A DNA stretch of 64,000 nt, taken from positions 206,018 to 270,017 of the forward strand of contig NZ_PZJV01000001.1 in the NCBI RefSeq assembly GCF_003206155.1, written 5' to 3'. Positions 28,797 through 39,659 of the stretch are shown here, piece by piece. Origin of the DNA: Salinicola halophilus (GTDB lineage: Bacteria > Pseudomonadota > Gammaproteobacteria > Pseudomonadales > Halomonadaceae). The position numbers and the translations under genes are program-made. The stretch's first letter is position 1. Each line of letters begins with the position of its first letter. The notes under the pieces were generated by a model, which saw only the letters and a list, made by a program, of their open reading frames with translations, made no database searches and had not been told where the DNA came from.

Positions 28797-30719
28797 TCAG
28801 TCCCCTTTCTTGTCGAGGTGGCGCCGCGCGCGCACCAGGGCGCGATACCACTGCCGATGGGGCGAGCCCACCGCCGGCGGTGCCAGGCTCAGGTAGCTCA
28901 CGTTGGCCGGCTCGCTGCGCTCGAGGTTGACGTTGGTCAGCATCGTCAGGGTGGCGTCGCGGGCGCCGTACTGGCGCTTGAGGAAGTCGATCGCGGCGGG
29001 CTCCAGCGCGACGCGGTAGTGGCGAACCAGCGCCAGTGCCAGCGACTCGGCGGTGCGGGACAGATCGGTTTCGATCTCGCGCACCATCGACGAGCCCATC
29101 GCGGCCTTCGTGGCCGCCGAGAGGTTGGGCTCGAGCTGGCCGAAGTCGGCGGCATTCGAGCTGTTGATCGCTCGCTGTACCGCCGGGCGCGACAGGTGCA
29201 CGTGGGGCTCCAGCGCCAGGAAGATCTCCACGGCGACGCGCTTGGCGGTATCGACGCCGACGCTGAGCTGAGTGTCGCGCTCGGCCTGACGCAGGCGCTC
29301 GCGCAGAGTGCCGATGTTGGCTTTCTCGAGGTAGCGGCCGAGATGTTTGCAGACCGCGGCCTTCGCCTCGTCGTCCAGCGCGATGTGGCTCTCGCGGATG
29401 CGCAGCCCGCGACGGCCGGGGCCGAGTCGCAGTCGGGTCGAGCTGTCGGAGAGATTGGCGCTGAGGGTTTCCCAGCGTTCGGCCATGCGCAGCCGATGAG
29501 CGTGACTGCGGCCCACCTCTTCGTAGGCGCTGGAGACGCTCTTGTAGAGCTTGATCGCGTTGGTGAGGACCTCGGCCTGCTCGCGCAGCGCATGTCGATC
29601 CTTGCTGCGGCCGACCTGAATCTCGTGAGCGCGCGCGTGAATGTCTTCGCTGAGTTGATCGATGGCCGCGACGCTATGGGTCAAAAGTGCCTCCGCTCGC
29701 TGTCCGGAAACGCTTTCGACGGCGGTGGTCGCCGACTGCTCGGTGAGGTAGGCGTTGAGCGCCTTGAGTCGCGAAAGCCCCGTCGCCTGGGCGATACGGT
29801 GGCGTGCGCGAGCCTCTTCCAGGCTGTCGAAGGCGCGAGCGAGCTTCCAGCGACCGCGATACTCGAAGGTGAGCACGGGGATTCGCCGACCGCTGATCAG
29901 TTCGAAGGCGAGGATCACCATTTCCTCGACGTCCTGCAGCGTCATCAGCAGGTCATTGTCGCTCTCGATGGAGGCCATGACGCGTTCGATGAAGTTCTCG
30001 TCTCGGGGGACGCCGTAGCGGGGATCCGGCGCATGGCCCTCGAAGCGCTCCCGCAGCAGGGTGATCGCCTGCGGGGCGACGTCGTAGAGTTCGTTGAAGC
30101 GCGGCTCGAGACGTTCGCGATGATCGGCCATCAAATCGACGATGCGCGCATGCAGCCCGACCCGACGGTAGACGTCGATCTGGCCGATCAGGCGGGCATC
30201 CTCGCTATCGTCGAGCAGCTCCAGCGCCGCGAGCTCGACGCCCTCCGGCGAGAGATCCTGCTTTCTCAGCAGCATCGCTGCCGCCTCGCGACGGCGGGCG
30301 TCGCCCTCCAGACTCTCCACGATCAGATTGCGGGTGGCGAGCAGTAGCTCCGGCAGCGTCTTGATGACGCGCTCGATCCTCTTGGAAGTGCGCTCGATTC
30401 GCCCGCCACCGGTGAGATGGTGCGTCAAATTGGCGATGATGCCGAAAGCGCCGGTGATGACGGTGAACGAGATGAAGAAGATGTAGTTGTCGAGCGTCGG
30501 CGCTTTGCCATAGCCGAGCAGGTAGCCACCCCAGGCCCCGAGCAGCGTGACCGGCCCTGCGGTCCAGAGAATCTGCAGCAGACTGACCGTCCACGGCACC
30601 TTTTCGACGGCCGCGGTGATGCGGCGAATCTCGTTGCGGCCCTCACGCTCCAGACGCACGTGCGGCGTATCGCTGGAGGCGGTGGAAGCGTTGCGGCGAA
30701 AGGGGATTGGAAAGAGCAC
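28797..30719 (-). CDS. Uncharacterised membrane protein coupled to topB
   Basis: I do not recognise this 640-residue protein. After a charged N-terminus it has two hydrophobic segments (about 45-70 and 78-99; the second includes FISFTVITGAFGIIANL), then over 500 hydrophilic, mostly helical residues rich in Arg, Glu and Leu. That shape suggests a membrane anchor with a long cytoplasmic helical domain. No catalytic motif is visible. It ends exactly where topB begins, so the two form an operon. Confidence 0.8.
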   Translation of the reverse strand: MLFPIPFRRNASTASSDTPHVRLEREGRNEIRRITAAVEKVPWTVSLLQILWTAGPVTLLGAWGGYLLGYGKAPTLDNYIFFISFTVITGAFGIIANLTHHLTGGGRIERTSKRIERVIKTLPELLLATRNLIVESLEGDARRREAAAMLLRKQDLSPEGVELAALELLDDSEDARLIGQIDVYRRVGLHARIVDLMADHRERLEPRFNELYDVAPQAITLLRERFEGHAPDPRYGVPRDENFIERVMASIESDNDLLMTLQDVEEMVILAFELISGRRIPVLTFEYRGRWKLARAFDSLEEARARHRIAQATGLSRLKALNAYLTEQSATTAVESVSGQRAEALLTHSVAAIDQLSEDIHARAHEIQVGRSKDRHALREQAEVLTNAIKLYKSVSSAYEEVGRSHAHRLRMAERWETLSANLSDSSTRLRLGPGRRGLRIRESHIALDDEAKAAVCKHLGRYLEKANIGTLRERLRQAERDTQLSVGVDTAKRVAVEIFLALEPHVHLSRPAVQRAINSSNAADFGQLEPNLSAATKAAMGSSMVREIETDLSRTAESLALALVRHYRVALEPAAIDFLKRQYGARDATLTMLTNVNLERSEPANVSYLSLAPPAVGSPHRQWYRALVRARRHLDKKGD

Positions 30720-30838
30720 GAGCGCTCCTCGAAAAACGGCGGCAGAGGCGAGGGGCGGCTAAGTTAGCACCCCGTGAAGGCACTCGCCAGCGCCGCGGGC
30801 GCGCATGCTAGGATGATCGCCAACCAAGGAGGAATGCC

Positions 30839-32671
30839 ATGCTGACAGCTTGGGTCGAGCAGCTGCTGGGATACGCCAGCGGGGCCCTGGAGGCGATTCG
30901 CGCCAACGAGCACTACCCCGCGCTGATGGTATGGGCGCGCGCCGAAGGGGCCGATCACTGCGGCGGCAGCCTCGACATGGCGCAGGCACTGGCGCCGCTG
31001 ATCTGGAACCAGACGCCGTTGAAGCGTCGCGACTTCGACTGCGAGCCGCTGGCCGAACCGGAGCGCGACGAGCCCTGCTGGTGCGATTCCGGCCGCGCCT
31101 ATCGCGACTGCTGTGCGCGAGTCGAGATGCCGAGCGGCGTACCCGAGCATCTGATGTGGATGCTGTCGCTGCGTGACTGGCGTGGCGAAACGCTGAAAGC
31201 CGCGCTCGCCAGCGACAAGGCACCGGCACAGGCGCTGCTCGAGGCAGGCATCGTTTCTGCCGAAAGCGGTCACAACGGCCGCGCCCAGCAGATTCTCGAG
31301 TCGCTGTTCGCCGATGCCCGTGACTGGTCGACGCTGGCGGATCAGATCGAGCCGGCCTTCGAGATTCTGGTCGACCTCTACCAGGAGCGCGGCTTTCTGC
31401 GTAAGCGCGCGGCGCTGCTCGAACGAGTGATCGCGCACGGCCCGGATTTTCTTAAGGGCGCGGCCCTCGAGCGCCGCTGTCTGATGCATCTCGACAGCGG
31501 CGATCTGGCCAGCGCCCGCGACGCTTTCCAGAGCGCCCAGCGCACGCTGCCCAATTCGCCGTCGCTGGCCTACATAGAAGCGATGGTACTGCTCCATGAA
31601 GGCAACATCGGCATGGCGCGGCAGCGGGCCGCTTTCTGGTGGCGCCGGATGGCCCGTCAGCACAATCTCGATGCCGACCAGCTCGATTTCATCGCCGAGC
31701 TGGCGGATGACCCGCAGGCGGCGCTGGCCGAGCAGGTGATTCACTCCGAAGAGGAGCTGGCAGGCCCGTTGACGGCGCTGCAGGCGCTGCTGCACACCCA
31801 TCTTCGCCCGCCGCGACTATCGCTCTCGCGGGCACCGGAGGGCGGTCTGGTCTATGCGCCCAACTCCCGCGAGCAGTCGCTCTACGAAAACTGGCTGAAC
31901 GCCTGCGAGATCGAAATCGATGAGGATGCGGCGCTCGGCTTTCTCGGTGATCCGTGGACCACGGCGCCCCAGTGGCTGCAGGCGCTCTGCGCCAACCCGG
32001 AGTGGCTGGATGCGCCCAAGGTGGTCCAGTCGCTGACGCTGGCGCTGGCGAGCCGTTTCGGCAGCCTGCCGTGGATGGTCGATACCTTCTTCACGCCGCT
32101 CGCGGCACGCTACAACGGCTGGCTCACTCAGCTCGAGGACGAAGGCGGGACCTTCTCGTGGCACGACGGCGACAACGCGACGCTGCTGCGCACGGGGCTG
32201 GCACTGGTGATCGGCATGGAGCGCGGCGCCGGTGCCAGCGCGCGAGCACTGGCCCAGCGACTGCTGGCGCTGGACGAAGAGGACAGCCTGGGGCTGCGCG
32301 AACTCGTGATCGATCAGCTGCTGCGCGAGGGCCACGACGAGCAGGTGCTCGACGTAAGCCTGGAGGCACCGGACGACGCCAACATGCTCGGCGTGCAGAT
32401 GGGGCGGGTGCTCGCGCTCTATCGCCTCGCGCGTCACGACGATGCGCTGGCGATTCTCGAGCAGGTCTGCGCGACCAACCCTTATATCGTGCAGATGCTG
32501 TGCGCCGAACGTCCGCGCCCGGCACGCCTGGGTATCGACATGCCGGAGCCCGGCAGCCGCGCCGAGGCGTGGCAGTATCGCCAGCTGATGCGCGATCAAT
32601 GGCTCGCCTCGGCCGGCGCGCTCGACTGGCTCGCGCGTCAGTCCTGCGTAGCGGCCAGTCGTCCCGCCTAG
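30839..32671 (+). CDS. SEC-C zinc-motif protein with tetratrico-like helical repeats
   Basis: The 610-residue protein has a SEC-C type zinc site with Cys80, Cys82, Cys91 and Cys92 (CWCDSGRAYRDCC), as in the SecA C-terminus. The remainder looks like helical TPR-type repeats (for example ARDAFQSAQRTLPNSPSLAYIEAMVLLHEGN and DALAILEQVCATNPYI). SEC-C proteins often bind SecB, ribosomes or substrate proteins, but no specific role can be assigned. AAGGAGG six bases before ATG 30839 makes the start secure. It is divergent from the topB operon. Confidence 0.8.
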   Translation: MLTAWVEQLLGYASGALEAIRANEHYPALMVWARAEGADHCGGSLDMAQALAPLIWNQTPLKRRDFDCEPLAEPERDEPCWCDSGRAYRDCCARVEMPSGVPEHLMWMLSLRDWRGETLKAALASDKAPAQALLEAGIVSAESGHNGRAQQILESLFADARDWSTLADQIEPAFEILVDLYQERGFLRKRAALLERVIAHGPDFLKGAALERRCLMHLDSGDLASARDAFQSAQRTLPNSPSLAYIEAMVLLHEGNIGMARQRAAFWWRRMARQHNLDADQLDFIAELADDPQAALAEQVIHSEEELAGPLTALQALLHTHLRPPRLSLSRAPEGGLVYAPNSREQSLYENWLNACEIEIDEDAALGFLGDPWTTAPQWLQALCANPEWLDAPKVVQSLTLALASRFGSLPWMVDTFFTPLAARYNGWLTQLEDEGGTFSWHDGDNATLLRTGLALVIGMERGAGASARALAQRLLALDEEDSLGLRELVIDQLLREGHDEQVLDVSLEAPDDANMLGVQMGRVLALYRLARHDDALAILEQVCATNPYIVQMLCAERPRPARLGIDMPEPGSRAEAWQYRQLMRDQWLASAGALDWLARQSCVAASRPA

Positions 32672-32710
32672 CCCGATGTTCGGTTACTCAAGGACGCTCG
32701 ATCAGCCAGA

Positions 32711-32733
32711 AACGCTCGATTGGCTCGAGCGTT
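32711..32733. terminator. Weak inverted repeat between convergent genes
   Basis: AACGCTCGA (32711-32719) pairs with TCGAGCGTT (32725-32733) around a five-base loop, between the ends of the SEC-C gene and ampG. A short bidirectional terminator is possible; there is no T-tract. Confidence 0.45.
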
Positions 32734-32745
32734 CGGTGAGCGGGA

Positions 32746-34143
32746 TCAGCCGGGCGCGCGTGCGTTGTCTGTCGTTGCCGATGATGACGCGGCCTCGGCA
32801 TCGGCCTCGAGGGCATTCAGTCGCCGCTTCAGCCAGATCGCCAGGGCAACGGCGGGGATTCCCAGAAACGCGCTGACGACGAAGAAGCTGGCATAGCCGA
32901 AGTCGGCGACGACGAGGCCGGAGAAGCCGCCGATGAACTTGCCCGGTAGCGTCATCAGCGACGAAAAGAGCGCGTACTGGGTCGCGGTATAGGCGCGGGA
33001 AGTCAGGCTCGATAGAAAGGCGATGAACACGGTGCTGGCAAGGCCGTTGGCGAGGTTGTCACCGGTGATGGTCGCGATCAGCAGCCACAGCTCGTTGCCG
33101 CTGACGGCGAGTAGCGCGAAGAGCAGGTTGGTCAGCGCCACCCCGAGCGCGCCGACCACCAGCATCCGGCCCAGCCCGTAGCGCACCACGAGCAGTCCGC
33201 CCAGCAGCCCGCCGCCAATCGTCATCAGAACGCCGAAGACCTTGGTGACGCTTGCGATGTCGCTCTTGGAGAAGCCGAGACTCAGGTAGAGCGGGTTGGC
33301 CATCGCCGCCATGGCGATGTCGCTGATGCGATAGATCCCGATGAACAAGAGAAGCGCCAGCGCCAGCTTGCCGTAGCGCTGGAAGAAATCGCCGATGGGG
33401 CAGACCACCGCGGCGAGCAGCCAGGCGCCGGTGCGGCGCTGCCAGTGTGGCCGTTGCCGGCTGGCGCCGAGGAAGTGCCGTACGCGCGGAGAGAACAGGA
33501 CCCGGTTGACGCTCTGGCGACGCGGCGGTTCGGGACGGATCAGCACGGTGAGCATGCCGATACCCACGAGCGCCGCCATGCTGAGGTAGGCGAGCGACCA
33601 GGACGCCGCATCGGCGATGTAGAGCGCGCCGGCGCCGGCCATGACGATTCCGATGCGATAGCCGATGATGTAGGTCGAGGCCATCGCTGCCTGAATGTCC
33701 GGTGCCCCGGTCTCGATGCGGTAGGCATCGATGACGATGTCCTGCGTGGCGGCGCCGAAGGCGGTGAGCAGGGCAAACGCCGCGACGACCGGCAGGTGAC
33801 CCGCGGGGTCGAGACCGGAGAGGCCGAACAGGCCGCCGGCAATGAGCAGCTGCCCCAGCAGCATCCAGCTGCGCCGCTGGCCGAGGAGCCGCCCGAGTAG
33901 CGGCAGGCGAACTCGGTCGACGATCGGCGCCCAGAAGAGCTTCACCGAGTAGAGCATCCCCACCCAGCTGAAAAAGCCGATGGCGGCGACGTCGACGCCG
34001 CTGTCCTCGAGCCAGGCGGTCAGCGTGGAGAAGACCAGCAGGTAGGGAAGACCCGCGGAGAAGCCGAGAAACAGAAGCGTCACCACCGGCGCGCTGAAAT
34101 AGACGCGCACGGATGTCAGCCAATCGCGTGGCTCGGATTGCAT
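32746..34143 (-). CDS. ampG: Muropeptide permease AmpG (MFS)
   Basis: AmpG imports GlcNAc-anhydroMurNAc peptides from the periplasm for cell-wall recycling, and so feeds AmpR signalling. The 465-residue protein has about twelve membrane segments and AmpG-family stretches: GFSAGLPYLLVFSTLTAWL, KLFWAPIVDR, FGAATQDIVIDAYRIE and the ISDIAMAAMANPLYLSLGFSK loop. It is divergent from rfaH. An AmiD-like amidase, acting on similar substrates, lies 7 kb away. Confidence 0.9.
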   Translation of the reverse strand: MQSEPRDWLTSVRVYFSAPVVTLLFLGFSAGLPYLLVFSTLTAWLEDSGVDVAAIGFFSWVGMLYSVKLFWAPIVDRVRLPLLGRLLGQRRSWMLLGQLLIAGGLFGLSGLDPAGHLPVVAAFALLTAFGAATQDIVIDAYRIETGAPDIQAAMASTYIIGYRIGIVMAGAGALYIADAASWSLAYLSMAALVGIGMLTVLIRPEPPRRQSVNRVLFSPRVRHFLGASRQRPHWQRRTGAWLLAAVVCPIGDFFQRYGKLALALLLFIGIYRISDIAMAAMANPLYLSLGFSKSDIASVTKVFGVLMTIGGGLLGGLLVVRYGLGRMLVVGALGVALTNLLFALLAVSGNELWLLIATITGDNLANGLASTVFIAFLSSLTSRAYTATQYALFSSLMTLPGKFIGGFSGLVVADFGYASFFVVSAFLGIPAVALAIWLKRRLNALEADAEAASSSATTDNARAPG

Positions 34144-34274
34144 TGCACCTCCCTGAGTCCAGCCCGCCGGCGACGGACGCCGAGGGGCAAAAATGCTACT
34201 CTAATCGATCGCGCTGCGTCTGGCCCGCGTCGTCGCCGCGCGATCGTTACCGCGTTCAGATAGGCAGTCCATCG

Positions 34275-34805
34275 ATGACCACAGACTCGACAGCCGACGC
34301 CGCGCCGCGCTGGTACGTCATCCAGTGCAAGGGCGGGGAGTCGTTTCGTGCCAGCGAGCATCTCGACAACCAAGGGTACGAGGTGTTCCATCCGGTACTC
34401 GAAGTCCAGCGTCGCCGCCGCGGCAAGCTGATCTGGCTAGCGGAGCCCCTGTTCCCGCACTATCTCTTCATTCGCCTCGATCGCGTGGCGAGCAACTGGC
34501 GACCGATCCGCTCGACGCGTGGCGTACTGCGACTGGTGAGCTTCGGCCATGAGCCGGTGGCCGTGGCGGATGAGCTGGTCATGACGCTGCGCGACGGTCA
34601 AAGCGCCGATAGCCGCGGCGAGCGCGCCAACGTCTACTACCGTCAGGGGGATCTGGTCGAGATCACCGACGGTCCATTTCGTTCGCTCCAGGCGGTGTTC
34701 GACGCCCAGCAGGGCGAGGAGCGCGCCATCGTGCTGCTCAACCTGCTGCAGCAGACGCAGCGCCTCAACGTCCCGGTCGCCGCGCTGACCAGACGCGGCG
34801 ACTGA
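34275..34805 (+). CDS. rfaH: Transcription antiterminator RfaH (NusG paralogue)
   Basis: RfaH joins RNA polymerase at ops sites and promotes long LPS, capsule or other operons. The 176-residue protein has the NGN domain (RWYVIQCKGGESFRASEHLDNQGYEVFHP, with the RRGK and LFPHYLFIRLD segments) and a short KOW-region C-terminus (GDLVEITDGPFRSLQAVF). ATG 34275 gives the family N-terminus; the frame is open 160 bases upstream without support. The difference from NusG is clear from the LEVQRRRRGKLIWLAEPLFPHYLF stretch. Confidence 0.9.
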   Translation: MTTDSTADAAPRWYVIQCKGGESFRASEHLDNQGYEVFHPVLEVQRRRRGKLIWLAEPLFPHYLFIRLDRVASNWRPIRSTRGVLRLVSFGHEPVAVADELVMTLRDGQSADSRGERANVYYRQGDLVEITDGPFRSLQAVFDAQQGEERAIVLLNLLQQTQRLNVPVAALTRRGD

Positions 34806-34896
34806 CACGCGGTATCGAACGCTGTCAGCGACCACGTGCGCTCATCGATTGCTTCACACCGATTCCTTCACCCGCTGCGCTTCATGGGAGCCCATC

Positions 34897-35415
34897 ATGG
34901 ATAACGCCGCCGTCGCGCCCTCACGCGTCGTCACGCTGCACTACTCGCTAACCGCCCCGGACGGCCGGACGCTGGACGACTCCAAGGCACGCCGCCAGCC
35001 GCTGGAGTACCTGCACGGGCATGGCAATCTTTTCGCTGCGCTCGAGGGGGCAATGATCGGCGCCGAACCGGGCGAACGCCTGACGGCAACGCTGCCGCCC
35101 GCCGCCGCGTATGGCGAGCGCGACGAGGCGCTGGTGAGCGAGACGCCGCGCAGCGCCTTCGCAAGCGAGACACCGCTGACGCCGGGGCAGCGTTTCCAGG
35201 CCCAGGGGCCGGAGGGGCCGAAAACGGTGACGCTGGTGTCGGTGGCAGAGTCCCACGTGGTCGTCGATGCCAATCACCCGCTGGCGGGGCTCGAGCTCAC
35301 CTATGCGCTGGAGATCGTCGACGTTCGCGAGGCGACGCGTGCCGAGCTGGCCAAGGGTCATCCGCTACCGCCGGGGACGTCGCATACCGAGGTCGAGGAT
35401 CGAAAGCAGGGCTGA
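34897..35415 (+). CDS. FKBP-type peptidyl-prolyl isomerase, SlyD-like
   Basis: The 172-residue protein is a cis-trans prolyl isomerase of the SlyD/FkpB group. The FKBP half-domains (VVTLHYSLTAPDGRTLDDS; PLEYLHGHGNLFAALEGAMIGAEPGE; ANHPLAGLELTYALEIVDVREAT) flank a chaperone-type insert-in-flap region (about 75-125). There is no metal-binding His/Cys tail as in E. coli SlyD. It has no signal peptide, so it acts in the cytoplasm. GGGAG seven bases upstream supports ATG 34897. Confidence 0.88.
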   Translation: MDNAAVAPSRVVTLHYSLTAPDGRTLDDSKARRQPLEYLHGHGNLFAALEGAMIGAEPGERLTATLPPAAAYGERDEALVSETPRSAFASETPLTPGQRFQAQGPEGPKTVTLVSVAESHVVVDANHPLAGLELTYALEIVDVREATRAELAKGHPLPPGTSHTEVEDRKQG

Positions 35416-35498
35416 GGTCCTGCCGGGCCGCGGGATGGCCGATTTCCGTCGGGCGCCTAGCGGTCGAGAGATGGCGGTTGCCGATTCGCGTCACGCGA

Positions 35499-36167
35499 TC
35501 AGTGATCGACCCACCAGCGGCCGAACCAGGCGGCCATCACCTGCTCGGGGTAGATCGTGCGCCCGAGGCTGCCGTTGTAGCGAGCGAGCGCTCGGGTCCA
35601 GTCGCCGTTCTCGAGCGATAGATAGTGCGCGAGGATGGTGCACCCATAGCGCAGATTCGTCTCGAGCCGCGTGAGGTCGTCCTCGGGACGGCCGATCTCC
35701 GCTTTCCAGAACGGCATCACCTGCATCAGCCCCTGCGCGCCAGCGCTCGACACCGCCTTGGGCTGGAATCGACTCTCCACGTCGATCAGCGCGAGCACCA
35801 GTTCCGGCGGCAGTGCCGCCCGCTGCGCCTCGGCGTGAACACGCTGGAGAAATGCCAGGCGTGCCGACCGGTCCGCGAATGCGACGGGCTGGCGTCGCGC
35901 CAGGCGGGACTGCATGTCGAGCAGCCAGACCCGCGCGTCGACATCGTCGACGAAACCGCTCTGTGAGGCCATGGCCTCTACCAGGGCATCGAGGAGTTCG
36001 GGCGAGGGCGGCGTCGCCACGCTCGGGTTCGGCTGGGCGTGTGCCGGCTGGCCGACCAGCATCGTGAGGGGGGCGACACTCGCCCAGATGGCGAGTGCCA
36101 ACCGAGCGAGTGTGCGAACCACGAGTGTGCGAACCGCGGGTGTGCGAACCGCGAGTGCGCGGGACAT
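35499..36167 (-). CDS. Lytic transglycosylase (SLT domain), secreted
   Basis: This 222-residue protein cleaves peptidoglycan glycan strands. A signal peptide ends near AHA-QP (about residue 44). The SLT domain has the catalytic Glu in ALIDVESRFQPKAVSSAGAQGLMQVMPF and the later LARYNGS motif. The first 20 residues repeat the pattern VRTxxVRTL, from a 15-base tandem repeat, making an unusually basic, long signal-peptide head. It begins 11 bases after proS and is probably cotranscribed with it. Confidence 0.88.
   Translation of the reverse strand: MSRALAVRTPAVRTLVVRTLARLALAIWASVAPLTMLVGQPAHAQPNPSVATPPSPELLDALVEAMASQSGFVDDVDARVWLLDMQSRLARRQPVAFADRSARLAFLQRVHAEAQRAALPPELVLALIDVESRFQPKAVSSAGAQGLMQVMPFWKAEIGRPEDDLTRLETNLRYGCTILAHYLSLENGDWTRALARYNGSLGRTIYPEQVMAAWFGRWWVDH
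36108..36152 (-). repeat. 15-bp tandem repeat in transglycosylase signal-peptide head
   Basis: Three near-identical 15-base units (36108-36122, 36123-36137, 36138-36152; unit GAGTGTGCGAACCGC on the plus strand) and a degenerate fourth lie in frame at the N-terminus of the transglycosylase. Each unit encodes five residues around VRT. Confidence 0.85.
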
Positions 36168-36178
36168 CGCGGGATCGA

Positions 36179-37909
<1,731 letters not shown>

Positions 37910-38402
37910 GGGTTGATCATTCCTGTGGTCTGCGGCTTGAAGAAACGCTGTTCAGACGCGGGTGCGAACTCGGTGTCGGCCACGCGTCATCGAAGTGCAG
38001 GGCGCGAATGCATCGGCCCGGTCGGCTCGGTGTCGCACCTTGCGGACTGTCCCGCGCTCCGTGTTCTCTACCCCTGCGACGTTGCGGCTCGCGACGCTCG
38101 TCGGTCTGTCAGCGTTTGCAAGGATCTGGGCCGGCCAGTATAGAGACGCGGCCGGTCGACGGGGAGGGGCAAGGCGGAAAAACCCGCGTCGTGCCCAGTG
38201 GCTTCACGGCGAGACGCCTCTTGCGAACCTGGCGATTCGGGGCATCGGCGGCGCGTTTCATACCGTGCGGGCTCGGTTTCTTCTCTATAGTGGAAAGGTC
38301 GCGATAGTCGAAAGCGGTCGCGTCCGGCCCGGCGCAGCGGCGCACGGTAACCGGGACCATCGGCATCCGTCGTCGGCCACCGGCGGCGGTGGGAGAGATG
38401 AC
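37910..38402. other. Intergenic region between proS and yip1-like gene
   Basis: These 493 bases hold no supportable gene; the frame that runs through them into the Yip1 gene lacks a start with a ribosome binding site and gives composition unlike its downstream part. The region contains a good sigma-70 promoter (listed) and the upstream side of proS. Confidence 0.6.
38116..38144 (+). promoter_or_regulatory. Sigma-70 promoter upstream of yip1-like gene
   Basis: TTGCAA at 38116-38121, a 17-base spacer and TATAGA at 38139-38144 match the consensus at 4/6 and 5/6 with ideal spacing. The next supported gene starts at 38403, implying a leader of about 250 bases. Confidence 0.6.
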
Positions 38403-39008
38403 ATGATTCATCACGTCTGGGGGCTGCTCACGCATCCCAATCGGGAGTGGCAGCAGATCAGCGGCGAGAACGAAACCGTCTCGCATCTCTACGGTTCGCA
38501 CGTGCTGGTGCTGGCGATGATTCCGGTCATCTGTTCGTTCATTGGCACGACCGCCGTCGGCTGGCATTTCGGCACGTCGGCGGATGGCATCTCCGAGCGA
38601 GTGCAGATATCGCCGACGACCGCCATTCTGCTGGCAGTCATCTTCTACGGGCTGATTCTCGCCGCCGTCTGGATCATGGGTAACGTGATCGCCTGGCTCG
38701 CCAGGCGCTACGACTCGCATCCCGACGTCAATCGCTGCGTCGTCTTCGCGGGCTATATGGCCACCCCGATGTTTCTGAGCGGGATCGTCGCACTCTACCC
38801 GCTGATCTGGCTCTGCCTGCTCGCCGGCATCATCGGGCTTTGCTACAGCGCCTATCTGCTCTACGCCGGCATGCCGCCGTTTCTGGAGATCACGCGAGAG
38901 CAGGGCCTTCGCGCCTCGAGCGCGGCGCTCGCCATCGGTGTGCTGGTACTCGAGGCGCTGCTGGCGCTCACGGTGATTCTCTGGGGGTATGGAACATCGC
39001 TGGTGTGA
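38403..39008 (+). CDS. Yip1-domain integral membrane protein
   Basis: The 201-residue protein resembles bacterial Yip1/DUF1282 membrane proteins: a short N-terminal segment (HHVWGLLTHPNREWQQI, typical of the family), then about five membrane segments (near 30-48, 72-95, 112-130, 133-150 and 172-195). Its function is unknown. GGGAGAG eight bases before ATG 38403 sets the start. It stands alone. Confidence 0.8.
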   Translation: MIHHVWGLLTHPNREWQQISGENETVSHLYGSHVLVLAMIPVICSFIGTTAVGWHFGTSADGISERVQISPTTAILLAVIFYGLILAAVWIMGNVIAWLARRYDSHPDVNRCVVFAGYMATPMFLSGIVALYPLIWLCLLAGIIGLCYSAYLLYAGMPPFLEITREQGLRASSAALAIGVLVLEALLALTVILWGYGTSLV

Positions 39009-39191
39009 TCGATTCACTCGAAACGCAGCCTGGCTTCACCGACAGCCGGGGCGCCGGCGCAAGCACTCGAGCGCCGCTCGGCGCTTCGTACGCATTCCGA
39101 ACGCCAATGCTGGACGTGGCGAGTAGGGTTGCTTTAGGTTACGCCCGGTTACGCGCTTTCGAGTCTCGATCCACCGCCGCCGGAATCTCCC

Positions 39192-39617
39192 ATGACCTCT
39201 TTTCGCCTTCGCCGCTGTACTGCCTGGACGGTGAGTCTCGCACTCGTCGTGTCACTGAGTGGCTGCGGTACGCTCTTCTATCCCGAACGCAAGGGACAGC
39301 TGTCCGGGCGCATCGACCCCGCCGTCGCCATCGTCGACGGTCTGGGACTGCTGCTGTTCATCGTGCCCGGCGTCATCGCCTACGCCATCGATTTTTCCAA
39401 CAACACGATCTACCTCCCGGGGAGTCACGAGGCGGGCATCGAACCGGTCTCCTACGACGGTGAACTCAGCGAGGCGCGGCTCGCCAAACTGATCGAGACC
39501 CATACGGGGCGTTCGATCGGCTGGCACGACGAAGTGGTTCGCGTGGGGGGCGTGGAGAGTCTGGACAAAGCGCTGGCGGATGTTGCCGAGTGGGATCGGG
39601 CCATCGTCGACTCGTGA
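39192..39617 (+). CDS. Small conserved lipoprotein
   Basis: The 141-residue protein has a signal peptide ending in a lipobox (LSGCG, Cys about residue 25), so it should be lipid-anchored. A second hydrophobic stretch (about 47-66, VDGLGLLLFIVPGVIAYAID) precedes a polar C-terminus. No function is recognised. It converges on benE. Confidence 0.72.
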   Translation: MTSFRLRRCTAWTVSLALVVSLSGCGTLFYPERKGQLSGRIDPAVAIVDGLGLLLFIVPGVIAYAIDFSNNTIYLPGSHEAGIEPVSYDGELSEARLAKLIETHTGRSIGWHDEVVRVGGVESLDKALADVAEWDRAIVDS

Positions 39618-39659
39618 GTCAAAAAGCCTGAGGCGTAGCCGGCCGAGACGTGCCCGAGG

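Noticed and set aside
28446-30347. 633-residue plus-strand frame over topB and the 640-residue membrane protein gene
   Set aside because: It crosses two coding genes antisense, lacks a ribosome binding site and has shadow-type composition.
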